Origin: Mycolicibacillus koreensis
GTDB lineage: Bacteria; Actinomycetota; Actinomycetes; Mycobacteriales; Mycobacteriaceae
Assembly (NCBI RefSeq): GCF_002104795.1
Contig: NZ_NCXO01000002.1
Location: 62,001-126,000 of the forward strand
DNA length: 64,000 bases
Direction: 5' to 3'
Shown here: positions 51,481 through 59,835 of the stretch, in pieces
Layout of the letters: each line of letters begins with the position of its first letter
Position numbering within the stretch: position 1 is the stretch's first letter
The notes under the pieces: model-generated
What the model saw: the letters and a program-made list of their open reading frames with translations, nothing else
What the model was told of the DNA's origin: nothing
The model's database searches: none
Translations under genes and position numbers: made by a program

Positions 51481-51552
51481 CTGAGATCGACGCCCCAGCG
51501 GACACACACCGTCATATACGCGGGTGTATGTCCGCTGGGGCATCGATCTCAG
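51481..51552. repeat. 28-bp near-perfect inverted repeat between nfo and fadE8
   Basis: Arms 51481-51508 and 51525-51552 are complementary over 28 nt with only two differences, both of which allow G-U pairing in RNA, around a 16-nt loop. The arms start CTGAGATCGA and contain GCCCCAGCGGAC. It lies 75 nt after the nfo stop. It could be a terminator, a palindromic repeat element or an RNA structure. I saw no second copy of the arms in this window. Confidence 0.85.
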
Positions 51553-51611
51553 TCATGACTTCGGCCAGTGGGCCCCGGCGGGGCACCGGCAGGCCCCGCC
51601 CCACCTGCAAT

Positions 51612-51636
51612 TACAGTTCTTGTGCGATTGGCGCAA
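51612..51636 (+). promoter_or_regulatory. Candidate fadE8 promoter and operator
   Basis: A TACAGT -10 box (51612-51617) is followed by the imperfect palindrome TTGTGCGATTGGCGCAA (51620-51636), placed over the predicted start of transcription as a repressor site might be. A further TAAC-n5-GTTA repeat lies against the ATG (51642-51654). The regulator is unknown; the PaaX-like gene in this cluster is one candidate. Speculative. Confidence 0.3.
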
Positions 51637-51653
51637 TAATGTAACACTAGGTT

Positions 51654-53291
51654 ATGGCTGATACGCACACCGTCACCAACCAAGTGGCGCCCCTGCAGGG
51701 CTACAACCCGGCGACATCGCCGGTGCTCCGCGAGGCCCTGATCCGGGAGGGCGGTGAGTGGGGCGTCGAGGAGGTCGCCGAACTCGGCGCACTCTCCGGG
51801 TCCGCCCAGGCCCAGCGCTGGGGAGAACTCGCCGACCGCAACCGGCCGATCCTGCACACCCACGACACCATCGGCAACCGCATCGACGAGGTCGAATACG
51901 ACCCCGCCTACCACGAGCTGATGCGCACCGCGCTCGAACACGGTCTGCACGCCGCGCCGTGGGCCGATGACCGGCCCGGCGCCCACGTGGTGCGTGCGGC
52001 CAAGATGGGGGTGTGGACCCCGGAGCCGGGTCATCTGTGCCCGATCTCGATGACCTACGCGGTGGTGCCGGCCCTGCGCTACAACCCCGAACTCTCCGCG
52101 ATCTACGAACCGCTGTTGACCAGCCGCACCTACGACCCGCAGTTGACGGTGCCCGCCACCAAGGCCGGGATCACCGCCGGCATGTCGATGACCGAGAAAC
52201 AGGGCGGCTCCGACGTGCGCGCCAACAGCACCGAGGCCGCCCCCAACGCCGACGGCAGCTACACCCTGACCGGGCACAAGTGGTTCACCTCCGCGCCGAT
52301 GGGCGACATCTTTTTGGTGCTCGCCCAGGCGCCCGGCGGGCTGAGCTGCTTCCTGCTGCCCCGCATCCTGGCCGACGGCACCCGCAACCGGATGCACCTG
52401 CAGCGTCTCAAGGACAAACTCGGCAACCATGCCAACGCCTCCTCGGAGATCGAATACGACGGCGCCACGGCCTGGCTGGTGGGGGAGGAGGGCCGCGGCG
52501 TCGCGGTGATCATCGAGATGGTCAACCTGACCCGCCTGGACTGCACCCTGGCCAGCGCGACGAGCATGCGCGCCGGACTGAGCCGGGCGATCTATCACAC
52601 CCAGCACCGCAGGGCATTCGGCGACTACCTGATCGACCAGCCCCTGATGCGCAACGTGCTCGCCGACCTGGCGGTGGAGGCCGAGGCCGCCACCCTGCTC
52701 GCGATGCGGATGGCCGGGGCCACCGACAATGCCATCCGCGGCGACGAGCGCGACGGTGCGCTGCGGCGCATCGGCCTGGCCGCCGGCAAATACTGGGTCT
52801 GCAAACGCGCCACCGGTCATGCCGCGGAGGCGATGGAATGCCTGGGCGGCAACGGCTACATCGAGGACTCGCAGATGCCGCGGTTGTACCGGGAGGCGCC
52901 GCTGATGGGGATCTGGGAGGGATCGGGCAACGTCAGCGCGTTGGACACCCTGCGCGCCATCGTGACCCGCCCCGAATCGGTTGAGGTGCTCTTCGACGAC
53001 CTGGCGAGCACCGCCGGGGCCGACCCGCGGCTGGCCCGCCACGTCGACACCCTCAAGGCCACCCTCGGCGACCTCGATGACGTGACCGGCGCCCAGTACC
53101 GGGCCCGCCAGATCGCCGAGGACATCGCCCTTGCCCTGCAGGGCATGCTGCTGATCCGCCACGGCAACCCGGCGGTCAGCGAGGCGTTTCTGGCGACCCG
53201 CTTTGACCGCAAGGGGGGATCGGCGTACGGGACATTGCCGAGCGGGTTGGATCTGGATCCCATCCTCGGGCGTGTCCTGGTGACAGACTGA
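51654..53291 (+). CDS. fadE8: Acyl-CoA dehydrogenase FadE8 (AidB-type)
   Basis: 545 residues, typical of the longer AidB-like branch rather than the ~390-residue classic dehydrogenases. Substrate/FAD signatures are AGMSMTEKQGGSDVRANST and GHKWFTSAPMGDIFLVLAQA, and the C-terminal helices carry RRAFGDYLIDQPLMRNVLAD and ECLGGNGYIEDSQMPRLYRE. It matches the Rv0672 position and is followed 4 nt later by echA4. FAD-dependent acyl-CoA oxidation is expected; AidB relatives may also have DNA-protective roles. Confidence 0.93.
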   Translation: MADTHTVTNQVAPLQGYNPATSPVLREALIREGGEWGVEEVAELGALSGSAQAQRWGELADRNRPILHTHDTIGNRIDEVEYDPAYHELMRTALEHGLHAAPWADDRPGAHVVRAAKMGVWTPEPGHLCPISMTYAVVPALRYNPELSAIYEPLLTSRTYDPQLTVPATKAGITAGMSMTEKQGGSDVRANSTEAAPNADGSYTLTGHKWFTSAPMGDIFLVLAQAPGGLSCFLLPRILADGTRNRMHLQRLKDKLGNHANASSEIEYDGATAWLVGEEGRGVAVIIEMVNLTRLDCTLASATSMRAGLSRAIYHTQHRRAFGDYLIDQPLMRNVLADLAVEAEAATLLAMRMAGATDNAIRGDERDGALRRIGLAAGKYWVCKRATGHAAEAMECLGGNGYIEDSQMPRLYREAPLMGIWEGSGNVSALDTLRAIVTRPESVEVLFDDLASTAGADPRLARHVDTLKATLGDLDDVTGAQYRARQIAEDIALALQGMLLIRHGNPAVSEAFLATRFDRKGGSAYGTLPSGLDLDPILGRVLVTD

Positions 53292-53295
53292 CGGC

Positions 53296-54231
53296 ATGCG
53301 CCACCACATCGCCCCGGTCGAATACGACAACCTGCGGACGATGACCTATGAGGTCACCGACCGCGTCGCCCGCATCACGTTCAACCGTCCCGAGCGGGGC
53401 AACGCGATCACCGCCGACACCCCGCTGGAGCTCTCGGCGCTGGTGGAGCGCGCCGACCTGGATCCGAACGTGCACGTGATCCTGGTGTCGGGCCGCGGGG
53501 AGGGCTTCTGCGCGGGCTTCGACCTCGGGGCCTACGCCGAGGGCAGCGCCCCGGCCGGCGGAGAGAACTACCGCGGCAGCGTGCTCGACGGCAAGGTCCA
53601 GGCCGACAACCATCGCCCGGACCGGCCCTGGGACCCGATGGTCGACTACCAGATGATGAGCCGGTTCGTGCGCGGCTTCTCCTCGCTGATGCGCGCCGAC
53701 AAACCGACCGTGGTGAAGATCCACGGCTACTGCATCGCCGGCGGCACCGACATCGCACTGCACGCCGACCAGATCATCACCGCCGACGACGCCAAGATCG
53801 GCTACCCGCCCATGCGGGTGTGGGGAGTCCCGGCGGCGGGACTGTGGGCCCACCGCCTCGGTGACCAGCGCGCCAAACGACTGCTGTTCACCGGTGACTG
53901 CCTCACCGGGGCGCAGGCCGCCGAGTGGGGCCTGGCGGTGGAGGCGCCCGCGGCCGCCGACCTCGACGAGCGCACCGAGCGGTTGGTCGCCCGGATCGCC
54001 GCGATGCCGGTCAACCAGTTGATCATGGCCAAACTGGCGCTCAACAGCGCGCTGCTGCAACAAGGTGTCGCCACCAGCCAGATGCTCTCCACCGTGTTCG
54101 ACGGGATCGCCCGCCACACCCCGGAGGGGTACGCCTTCGTCGACGACGCCACCGGCAACGGCTTCCGTGAGGCGGTGCGCCACCGTGACGAACCGTTCGG
54201 CGACCACGGCCGGCGCGCCTCCGGGGTGTAG
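53296..54231 (+). CDS. echA4: Enoyl-CoA hydratase EchA4
   Basis: 311 residues, crotonase fold: RVARITFNRPERGNAITADT, first oxyanion segment FCAGFDLGAYAEG, a ~45-residue insertion (GGENYRGSVLDGKVQADNHR and following), then VVKIHGYCIAGGTDIALHAD. The Gly-rich second oxyanion site is intact. It starts 4 nt after fadE8 and ends 3 nt before the PaaX-like gene, so it belongs to the operon fadE8-echA4-paaX-echA5 (Rv0672-Rv0675 order). Confidence 0.92.
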   Translation: MRHHIAPVEYDNLRTMTYEVTDRVARITFNRPERGNAITADTPLELSALVERADLDPNVHVILVSGRGEGFCAGFDLGAYAEGSAPAGGENYRGSVLDGKVQADNHRPDRPWDPMVDYQMMSRFVRGFSSLMRADKPTVVKIHGYCIAGGTDIALHADQIITADDAKIGYPPMRVWGVPAAGLWAHRLGDQRAKRLLFTGDCLTGAQAAEWGLAVEAPAAADLDERTERLVARIAAMPVNQLIMAKLALNSALLQQGVATSQMLSTVFDGIARHTPEGYAFVDDATGNGFREAVRHRDEPFGDHGRRASGV

Positions 54232-54234
54232 CCG

Positions 54235-54993
54235 GTGCCGGGCCCGCCGCGACGGCTGACCGCCCGATCGGTGGTGCTGTCGGTGCTGCTGGGCGCGCAC
54301 CCCGCACACGCCGATGCAGCCGAATTGATCCGTCTCACTGATGATTTCGGCATCAGAGACACCACCTTGCGGGTAGCGCTGACCCGCCTGGTGGGCGCCG
54401 GTGATCTCATCCGGTCCGACGACGGCTATCGGCTCGCCCCGAGACTGCTGGCCCGCCAGCGCCGCCAGGACGAAGCGCTGGACCCGCAGACCCGCAGCTG
54501 GCACGGTGACTGGACGACGCTGATCATCACCAGTATCGGCAACGATGCGCGCTCCCGTGCGGAGCTGCGAACCACCCTGCAGCACCACCGTTTCGCCGAA
54601 TTGCGCGAGGGGGTGTGGATGCGTCCGGACAATCTACGGCCGGTCCTCGACGACGCCACAGCGGCCCGGTTGCGCGTGCTGCGCTCGCGTGACAGTGCGC
54701 CGCGTGAATTGGCTCGGCAGTTGTGGGATCTGACCCGGTGGGCGCGCGACGGCGAAGCCCTGCTGACCGAGATGGCCGACGCCGGCGACGTCCCGGGCCG
54801 GTTCGTCGTGGCCGCAGCGATCGTGAGGCTGTTGCTCACCGACCCGGTGCTGCCCAGCGAGTTGCTGCCCGACCGGTGGCCCGGCGAGCGGCTGCGCCGG
54901 GCCTACCGGGAATTCGCCGCCGAATTCTCCGCGCGCCTGCCCGGTGGCGCCGCGCATCCCGAATTCGCCGCTGACAGTGTGGAGGTGTCATGA
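54235..54993 (+). CDS. PaaX-like transcriptional regulator (Rv0674 homologue)
   Basis: 252 residues. The N-terminal winged helix (SVVLSVLLGAHPAHADAAEL; RDTTLRVALTRLVGAGDLI) is of the PaaX type, followed by the central domain (RSWHGDWTTLIITSIGND; LREGVWMRPDNL) and a C-terminal helical part (DPVLPSELLPDRWPGERLRR). PaaX proteins repress aromatic or acyl-CoA catabolic genes and respond to acyl-CoA thioesters. Here it probably regulates the fadE8/echA operon in which it lies. GTG start; the TGA overlaps the echA5 ATG. Confidence 0.88.
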   Translation: MPGPPRRLTARSVVLSVLLGAHPAHADAAELIRLTDDFGIRDTTLRVALTRLVGAGDLIRSDDGYRLAPRLLARQRRQDEALDPQTRSWHGDWTTLIITSIGNDARSRAELRTTLQHHRFAELREGVWMRPDNLRPVLDDATAARLRVLRSRDSAPRELARQLWDLTRWARDGEALLTEMADAGDVPGRFVVAAAIVRLLLTDPVLPSELLPDRWPGERLRRAYREFAAEFSARLPGGAAHPEFAADSVEVS

Positions 54994-55754
54994 CCGATCT
55001 GGTCGAGGTGCACCGGTCCGGACCGGTCACCACTGTGGTGATCAACCGGCCCGCGGCACGCAACGCGGTGAACCGCCCGACGGCCGAGGCGCTCTACGAC
55101 GCCTTCGCCGCTTTCGACGCCGATGACGACGCCGCCGTGGCGGTGCTCTGCGGAGCCGGCGAAAGCTTCTGCGCCGGAGCTGATCTCAAGGCGTTCGGCA
55201 CCCGTGAGGTCAACCGGGTCGCCCCCGACGGCCCGGGCCCGATGGGGCCGACGCGGATGGTGCTGTCCAAGCCGGTGATCGCCGCGGTGCACGGCTACGC
55301 GGTCGCCGGCGGACTGGAACTGGCGCTGTGGTGCGATCTCCGGGTCGCCGCCGAGGACGCGGTGTTCGGGGTGTTCTGCCGCCGGTGGGGCGTGCCGCTC
55401 ATCGACGGGGGCACGGTACGGCTGCCGCGGCTGATCGGTCAGAGTCGCGCGATGGACATGATCCTCACCGGCCGCGCGGTCGGCGCCCGCGAGGCCGCGG
55501 CGATCGGGTTGGCCAACCGGGTCGTGCCGGCCGGGCAGGCGCGGGTCGCCGCCGAGGAGATGGCCGCCGAACTCGCGGGCCTGCCGCAGCGTTGCCTGCG
55601 CGCCGACCGGTCCTCGGTGCTGCACCAGTGGGGCCGCCCGGAGGCCGACGCGTTGGCATCTGAGTTCGACAGCTTCGCCGCGGTCGCCGCCGAAGCCGCC
55701 GCCGGGGCGGGGCGGTTCAGTGCCGGGGCGGGCCGGCACGGCGCACCCGGTTAA
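54990..55754 (+). CDS. echA5: Enoyl-CoA hydratase EchA5
   Basis: 254 residues: TVVINRPAARNAVNRPTAEA, FCAGADLKAFG, AAVHGYAVAGGLELALWCDL, and FGVFCRRWGVPLIDGGTVRL. Oxyanion glycines are present; the usual first catalytic Glu position is occupied in FCRRWGV, suggesting altered chemistry, as in isomerase-like members. The ATG overlaps the preceding stop (ATGA). It converges on a DUF3060 lipoprotein gene with a 4-nt overlap. An Ala/Gly-rich C-terminus ends GAGRHGAPG. Confidence 0.92.
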   Translation: MTDLVEVHRSGPVTTVVINRPAARNAVNRPTAEALYDAFAAFDADDDAAVAVLCGAGESFCAGADLKAFGTREVNRVAPDGPGPMGPTRMVLSKPVIAAVHGYAVAGGLELALWCDLRVAAEDAVFGVFCRRWGVPLIDGGTVRLPRLIGQSRAMDMILTGRAVGAREAAAIGLANRVVPAGQARVAAEEMAAELAGLPQRCLRADRSSVLHQWGRPEADALASEFDSFAAVAAEAAAGAGRFSAGAGRHGAPG

Positions 55755-56146
55755 CCCCGGTGGACGGTGTTCTCCGAACCGAGGTCGCTGACGGCCGGAT
55801 CGCCGTCGCGGTAGGTGACGGTGTTGTTGAACCCCACGATCGACAACTCAGCGTCGATGCGTTCGACGGTGATCTTGTTGTCGGTGCCGCCGATCTTCAC
55901 CGAGTGACAGGTCCCGGTCACCGTCAGGGTGTTGTTCGACCCGCCCACGTTGAGTGATTTGCCGTCCCCGCAGTCGAGTTCGGCGGTGGTGCCCACCGAC
56001 CCGTAGTTGACGGTGTCGCCGACCTGCAGTTGCGCCGTGGGGCTGCCGGAGGCGGGTTCGGCGGAGTCCTGGCGCGAACCGCACCCGACCGGCACGCCGG
56101 CGAGCAGCAGCACCGCGAGCGCGGCCGGGACGCGGTGACGGCGCAT
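55751..56146 (-). CDS. DUF3060 putative lipoprotein (Rv0679c-like)
   Basis: 131 residues. Signal peptide MRRHRVPAALAVLLLAG followed by VPVGC, an atypical lipobox with Cys22. The mature part is a beta-repeat of the DUF3060 type: LDCGDGKSLNVGGSNNTLTV, TGTCHSVKIGGTDNKITVE and FNNTVTYRDGDPAVSDLG. Such repeats build a right-handed beta structure; function is unknown. It follows the next DUF3060 gene by 1 nt and the pair corresponds by position to Rv0679c-Rv0680c. Confidence 0.82.
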   Translation of the reverse strand: MRRHRVPAALAVLLLAGVPVGCGSRQDSAEPASGSPTAQLQVGDTVNYGSVGTTAELDCGDGKSLNVGGSNNTLTVTGTCHSVKIGGTDNKITVERIDAELSIVGFNNTVTYRDGDPAVSDLGSENTVHRG

Positions 56147-56147
56147 G

Positions 56148-56525
56148 CTAGGCCGGGATGCGCTGCAACCGGTTGGCCATGCCCAACTCGCGGCCGCGGT
56201 CGATCAGCGCCGGCTCGCCGTTGTGGAACAACACCGTCTGGTCGATGCCGAACGCCGTGATGTCGTTGACGATGGTGTCGGCGATGACGGTGTTGCCCGA
56301 GCCCTGCAACGTCACCGCCCAGCAGGTGCCGACGGCGTTGATGACGTTCTGCGAGCCGTTCACATAGAGCGTGGCGTTGTTGCAGTCCACGGTCTGGTGG
56401 ATGCCCTGGCCCATGATGTGGGTGTCGCCGTAGATCGCCCCGGCCGGGGCGATCGGGACGATCAGCGCCGCGGCGAGGCCGGTGGCGCACCCTGCGGCCA
56501 GCGCGCCGACGGTCGTCGATTTCAC
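56148..56525 (-). CDS. DUF3060 secreted/cell-envelope protein (Rv0680c-like)
   Basis: 125 residues. Sec signal peptide MKSTTVGALAAGCATGLAAA with a likely cut after APAGA (near residue 30). The mature repeat includes QTVDCNNATLYVNGSQNVIN, GTCWAVTLQGSGNTVIADTI and NDITAFGIDQTVLFHNGEPA, paralogous to the downstream lipoprotein. The GTG start at 56525 has GGAGGTGG 6 nt upstream. Both genes form a two-gene operon. No function is assigned. Confidence 0.82.
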   Translation of the reverse strand: MKSTTVGALAAGCATGLAAALIVPIAPAGAIYGDTHIMGQGIHQTVDCNNATLYVNGSQNVINAVGTCWAVTLQGSGNTVIADTIVNDITAFGIDQTVLFHNGEPALIDRGRELGMANRLQRIPA

Positions 56526-56794
56526 CGTGCACCACCTCCGGGGGAGTCGCGGATGATCCGATTGCTCGGATCGGTCCCGAGAGCCTATGACGAGCCCATG
56601 ACGAGCCTAGAGGTGTCCCCGAGAAGCCCCCGAGAACACTACGAGCAGACTACGACGGTCGGGGGCGCTGTGGGCCGGTGATGGGTGAGTTGGCCGACTC
56701 CGCGGCACGGGCGGTCCACTACAGTGCGGTCTGAACGCGTCTGGGCGCGGCGAAGCGGCGGCGGGGCCGTGGAACATGAGCGGGATGGAGACGC

Positions 56795-57367
56795 ATGACA
56801 ACGCGGCCGGCGCGGCTGAGTCGGGAGAGCATCGTCAACGGTGCCCTGACGTTCCTGGACCGGGAGGGCTGGGAGCCGCTGACGATCAACGCCCTCGCCG
56901 CCCAGCTCGGAACCAAGGGCCCGTCGCTGTACAACCACGTCGACAGTCTCGAAGATCTGCTCCGCACGGTGCGGATGCGCGTCGTCGACGACATCATCGG
57001 GATGCTCAACCGGGTCGGTCAGGGCCGTGAGCGCGACGACGCGGTCGTGGCGATGGCCGGCGCTTACCGCAGCTACGCCCACCACCACCCCGGCCGGTAC
57101 TCGGCGTTCACCCGGATGCCGCTGGCCGGCGACGATCCGGAGTTCACCGCCGCCACCCGGGCGGCGGCGGGACCGATCATCGCGGTGCTGGCCTCCTACG
57201 GGCTCGGCGGGGAGGAGGCGTTCGGCGCCGCGCTGGAGTTCTGGTCGGCGATGCACGGATTCGTGCTGCTGGAGATGACCGGGGCGATGCAGGGCGTCGA
57301 CCCCGATGCGCTCTACACCGACATGGTGCAACGGCTCGCCTCCGGGATCGAACGCCGAACCCGCTGA
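56795..57367 (+). CDS. TetR family regulator with WHG domain (Rv0681 homologue)
   Basis: 190 residues. The N-terminal helix-turn-helix is SRESIVNGALTFLDREGW, then LTINALAAQLGTKGPSLYNHVD (recognition helix SLYNHV). The C-terminal ligand domain carries WSAMHGFVLLE, the WHG-type motif. It is divergent from the DUF3060 pair, 269 nt away; that spacer holds short direct repeats (ATGACGAGCC at 56587 and 56598) but no gene. In M. tuberculosis Rv0681 occupies the same position before rpsL. Ligand unknown. Confidence 0.9.
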   Translation: MTTRPARLSRESIVNGALTFLDREGWEPLTINALAAQLGTKGPSLYNHVDSLEDLLRTVRMRVVDDIIGMLNRVGQGRERDDAVVAMAGAYRSYAHHHPGRYSAFTRMPLAGDDPEFTAATRAAAGPIIAVLASYGLGGEEAFGAALEFWSAMHGFVLLEMTGAMQGVDPDALYTDMVQRLASGIERRTR

Positions 57368-57471
57368 ACGTCGCCGGGGCCGGCCCCGGCGGGGGCCTGA
57401 CGGGAACGCCGATCTGCCCTAGGGTTGGACACAGATCCCAACCGGCCGCGACTCGCAGGAGTTGATAACGC

Positions 57472-58620
57472 ATGCTCGAGGGATTCGAGCTGGATTCCAA
57501 CCCCCGACTCTCCTCGGTCACCCACATCGCGGGGATCGCCACCTGGGTGATCGCCGCGATCGCCGTGGCGTATCTGCTGGGCTGGGTGATCTCCTGGCTG
57601 CTGCGGCGCTTCGGCCACGACAGCGGCATCGTCCACGACCTGGCGACGTTCACCCGCTGGCCGTTTCGCACGACGTTGATGGCGATCGCGGCGAACATCG
57701 CGCTGGCCGCCACCGTCCCCGCCGACACCGTCTGGCGCCCCCGCATCGACCACGGGCTGCACATCGTGATCATCGCCGCGCTGACCTGGCTGATCGCCAG
57801 CCTGGTGATGGTCGCCGAGCGGCGCGCCGTGGCCCGACTGACCGTCGGCGACGACCACCTCACCGGCGGGCACCGGCGTCGGCGCCGGATCCAAACCCAG
57901 GTGATGACGCTGCGGCGGCTGGCGATCGTCATCATCATCGTGCTCGGCGCGGCGGCCGCACTGATGACCTTCCCGGGGTTCACCCAGATCGGCACCACAC
58001 TGTTCGCCTCTGCCGGGGTGCTCTCGGTGGTGGCCGGTCTGGCCGCCCAGACGTCCCTGGGATCGGTGTTCGCCGGCATGCAGATCTCGTTCTCCGACGC
58101 GATCCGCGTCGGAGACATCGTCGTGCTGGAGGGCGAGTACGGCCGCATCGACGAGATCACCCTGACCTACGTGGTCGTCCAGATCTGGGACCAGCGCCGG
58201 CTGGTGCTGCCCACCACCTACTTCACCACCAACCCGTTCGAGAACTGGACCCGCAACGCCACCGAACTGTTCGGCACCGTCGAGATGGATGTGGACTTCA
58301 CCGTCCCGGTCGACGAGATGCGCGCCGAACTGCAGCGCATACTCGCCGACAACAAACTGTGGGACGGGCGCGCCTCCTCGCTGCGGGTCACCGACGCCGT
58401 CGGCGGCTACCTGCGGGTGCGTCCGACAGTCAGCGCCGCCGACGCCGACTCGCTGTTCCTGTTGCGCTGTGCGGTGCGCGAAGGCCTGATCGATTGGCTG
58501 CAGCGCACCTACCCCGATGCGCTGCCGCGATTCCGCGTCAGCCAGCAGCAATCCGCGCCCGCCGAGGCCGTCGGGTCGGCGCTGTCGGGGCGCAGCGGTG
58601 GCGCTGACGGCACCCATTGA
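57472..58620 (+). CDS. MscS-type mechanosensitive ion channel
   Basis: 382 residues. Four hydrophobic helices precede the MscS core: pore-lining LFASAGVLSVVAGLAAQTSL, then GSVFAGMQISFSDAIRVGDI and the beta domain GRIDEITLTYVVVQIWDQRR, LPTTYFTTNPFENW. These are the signatures of MscS channels, which open under membrane tension after osmotic downshock. ATG 57472 has AGGAG 10 nt upstream. It is inserted between the Rv0681 homologue and rpsL, where I recall no such gene in M. tuberculosis. The C-terminal 40 residues are Ala/Ser-rich and probably unstructured. Confidence 0.92.
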   Translation: MLEGFELDSNPRLSSVTHIAGIATWVIAAIAVAYLLGWVISWLLRRFGHDSGIVHDLATFTRWPFRTTLMAIAANIALAATVPADTVWRPRIDHGLHIVIIAALTWLIASLVMVAERRAVARLTVGDDHLTGGHRRRRRIQTQVMTLRRLAIVIIIVLGAAAALMTFPGFTQIGTTLFASAGVLSVVAGLAAQTSLGSVFAGMQISFSDAIRVGDIVVLEGEYGRIDEITLTYVVVQIWDQRRLVLPTTYFTTNPFENWTRNATELFGTVEMDVDFTVPVDEMRAELQRILADNKLWDGRASSLRVTDAVGGYLRVRPTVSAADADSLFLLRCAVREGLIDWLQRTYPDALPRFRVSQQQSAPAEAVGSALSGRSGGADGTH

Positions 58621-58920
58621 GGGTGCCGGGCCGGTGTTAGACCGGTCTCGGACCGGTGCCGGGCGCGCCGCCGGGCCCCGGTGACGGCTGCTGCTTTGAC
58701 CTGCCCGACCAGCGGCGGGTATCGTAGGACCTCGTGCCTGGCCGCTGACGGCGCCTCGGGTGACCGTCAGGCGTGCAGCCGGGCCGATTCGCGTGTCCAG
58801 TGTGCAACGGAGGAAATCCGCGGCCAGCGCATGCGACACACCCGGTCGCGGGGTACTGCGGCAGGGCATAACTGCAGTACGACAAACTTTTAACAACGGA
58901 GCGACACAGGAAGCCGGTAG
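58621..58920 (+). other. Intergenic region before rpsL: no gene seen
   Basis: 300 nt with no convincing ORF. It holds the rpsL promoter (58696-58725) and a leader of about 190 nt, comparable in length to the rpoB leader. No riboswitch or strong hairpin was recognised. Confidence 0.6.
58696..58725 (+). promoter_or_regulatory. rpsL-rpsG-fusA promoter
   Basis: -35 TTGACC (58696-58701), 18-nt spacer, -10 TATCGT (58720-58725); predicted start about 58732. It closely resembles the rpoB promoter in both hexamers. Confidence 0.65.
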
Positions 58921-59295
58921 ATGCCAACCATTCAGCAGCTGGTCCGCAAAGGGCGCCGCGACAAACCCGCCAAGGTCAAGACCGCGGCCCTCAAGGGCAG
59001 CCCGCAGCGCCGCGGGGTGTGCACCCGCGTGTACACCACCACACCGAAGAAGCCGAACTCGGCGCTTCGCAAGGTGGCGCGTGTGAAGCTGACCAGCGGC
59101 GTGGAGGTCACCGCCTACATCCCCGGCGAGGGCCACAACCTGCAGGAGCACTCGATGGTGCTGGTGCGCGGCGGCCGGGTGAAGGACCTGCCCGGTGTGC
59201 GCTACAAGATCATCCGCGGCTCGCTGGACACCCAGGGTGTGAAGAACCGCAAACAGGCCCGCAGCCGTTACGGCGCCAAGAAGGAGAAGAGCTGA
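58921..59295 (+). CDS. rpsL: 30S ribosomal protein S12
   Basis: 124 residues: [60 protein letters not shown]. Lys43 (TPKKPNSAL) and Lys88 (GRVKDLPG) are intact, so no classical streptomycin-resistance change is present. S12 is part of the decoding centre. The stop overlaps the rpsG start by one base (TGATG). Confidence 0.98.
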   Translation: MPTIQQLVRKGRRDKPAKVKTAALKGSPQRRGVCTRVYTTTPKKPNSALRKVARVKLTSGVEVTAYIPGEGHNLQEHSMVLVRGGRVKDLPGVRYKIIRGSLDTQGVKNRKQARSRYGAKKEKS

Positions 59296-59765
59296 TGCCG
59301 CGTAAGGGTCCGGCTCCCAAGCGTCCCCTGCTCAACGACCCGGTCTACGGGTCGCAGCTGGTCACCCAGCTGGTGAACAAGGTGCTGGTGCAAGGAAAGA
59401 AATCGCTGGCCGAGCGCATCGTCTACGGTGCGCTGGAACAGGCCCGCGACAAGACCGGCACCGACCCGGTCATCACGCTCAAGCGCGCGCTGGACAACGT
59501 CAAGCCGTCGCTGGAGGTGCGCAGCCGTCGTGTCGGTGGCGCCACCTACCAGGTGCCGGTCGAGGTGCGTCCGGACCGCTCCACCACGCTGGCGCTGCGC
59601 TGGCTGGTCAGCTTCTCCCGGCAGCGTCGGGAGAAGACCATGGTCGAGCGGCTGGCCAACGAGATCCTCGACGCCAGCAACGGCCTGGGGGCCGCGGTCA
59701 AACGCCGTGAGGACACCCACAAGATGGCCGAGGCGAACCGGGCTTTCGCTCACTACCGCTGGTGA
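59295..59765 (+). CDS. rpsG: 30S ribosomal protein S7
   Basis: 156 residues, the standard length: [57 protein letters not shown] and the ending [10 protein letters not shown]7 nucleates assembly of the 30S head and represses the str operon in E. coli. It is translationally coupled to rpsL. Confidence 0.98.
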   Translation: MPRKGPAPKRPLLNDPVYGSQLVTQLVNKVLVQGKKSLAERIVYGALEQARDKTGTDPVITLKRALDNVKPSLEVRSRRVGGATYQVPVEVRPDRSTTLALRWLVSFSRQRREKTMVERLANEILDASNGLGAAVKRREDTHKMAEANRAFAHYRW

Positions 59766-59835
59766 GCTGGCGCGCCGCCCGCCGGCGCAGACGAACATCG
59801 AAGTCAAGTAACCGAAAAGAGTTGGGAAAACTTCT

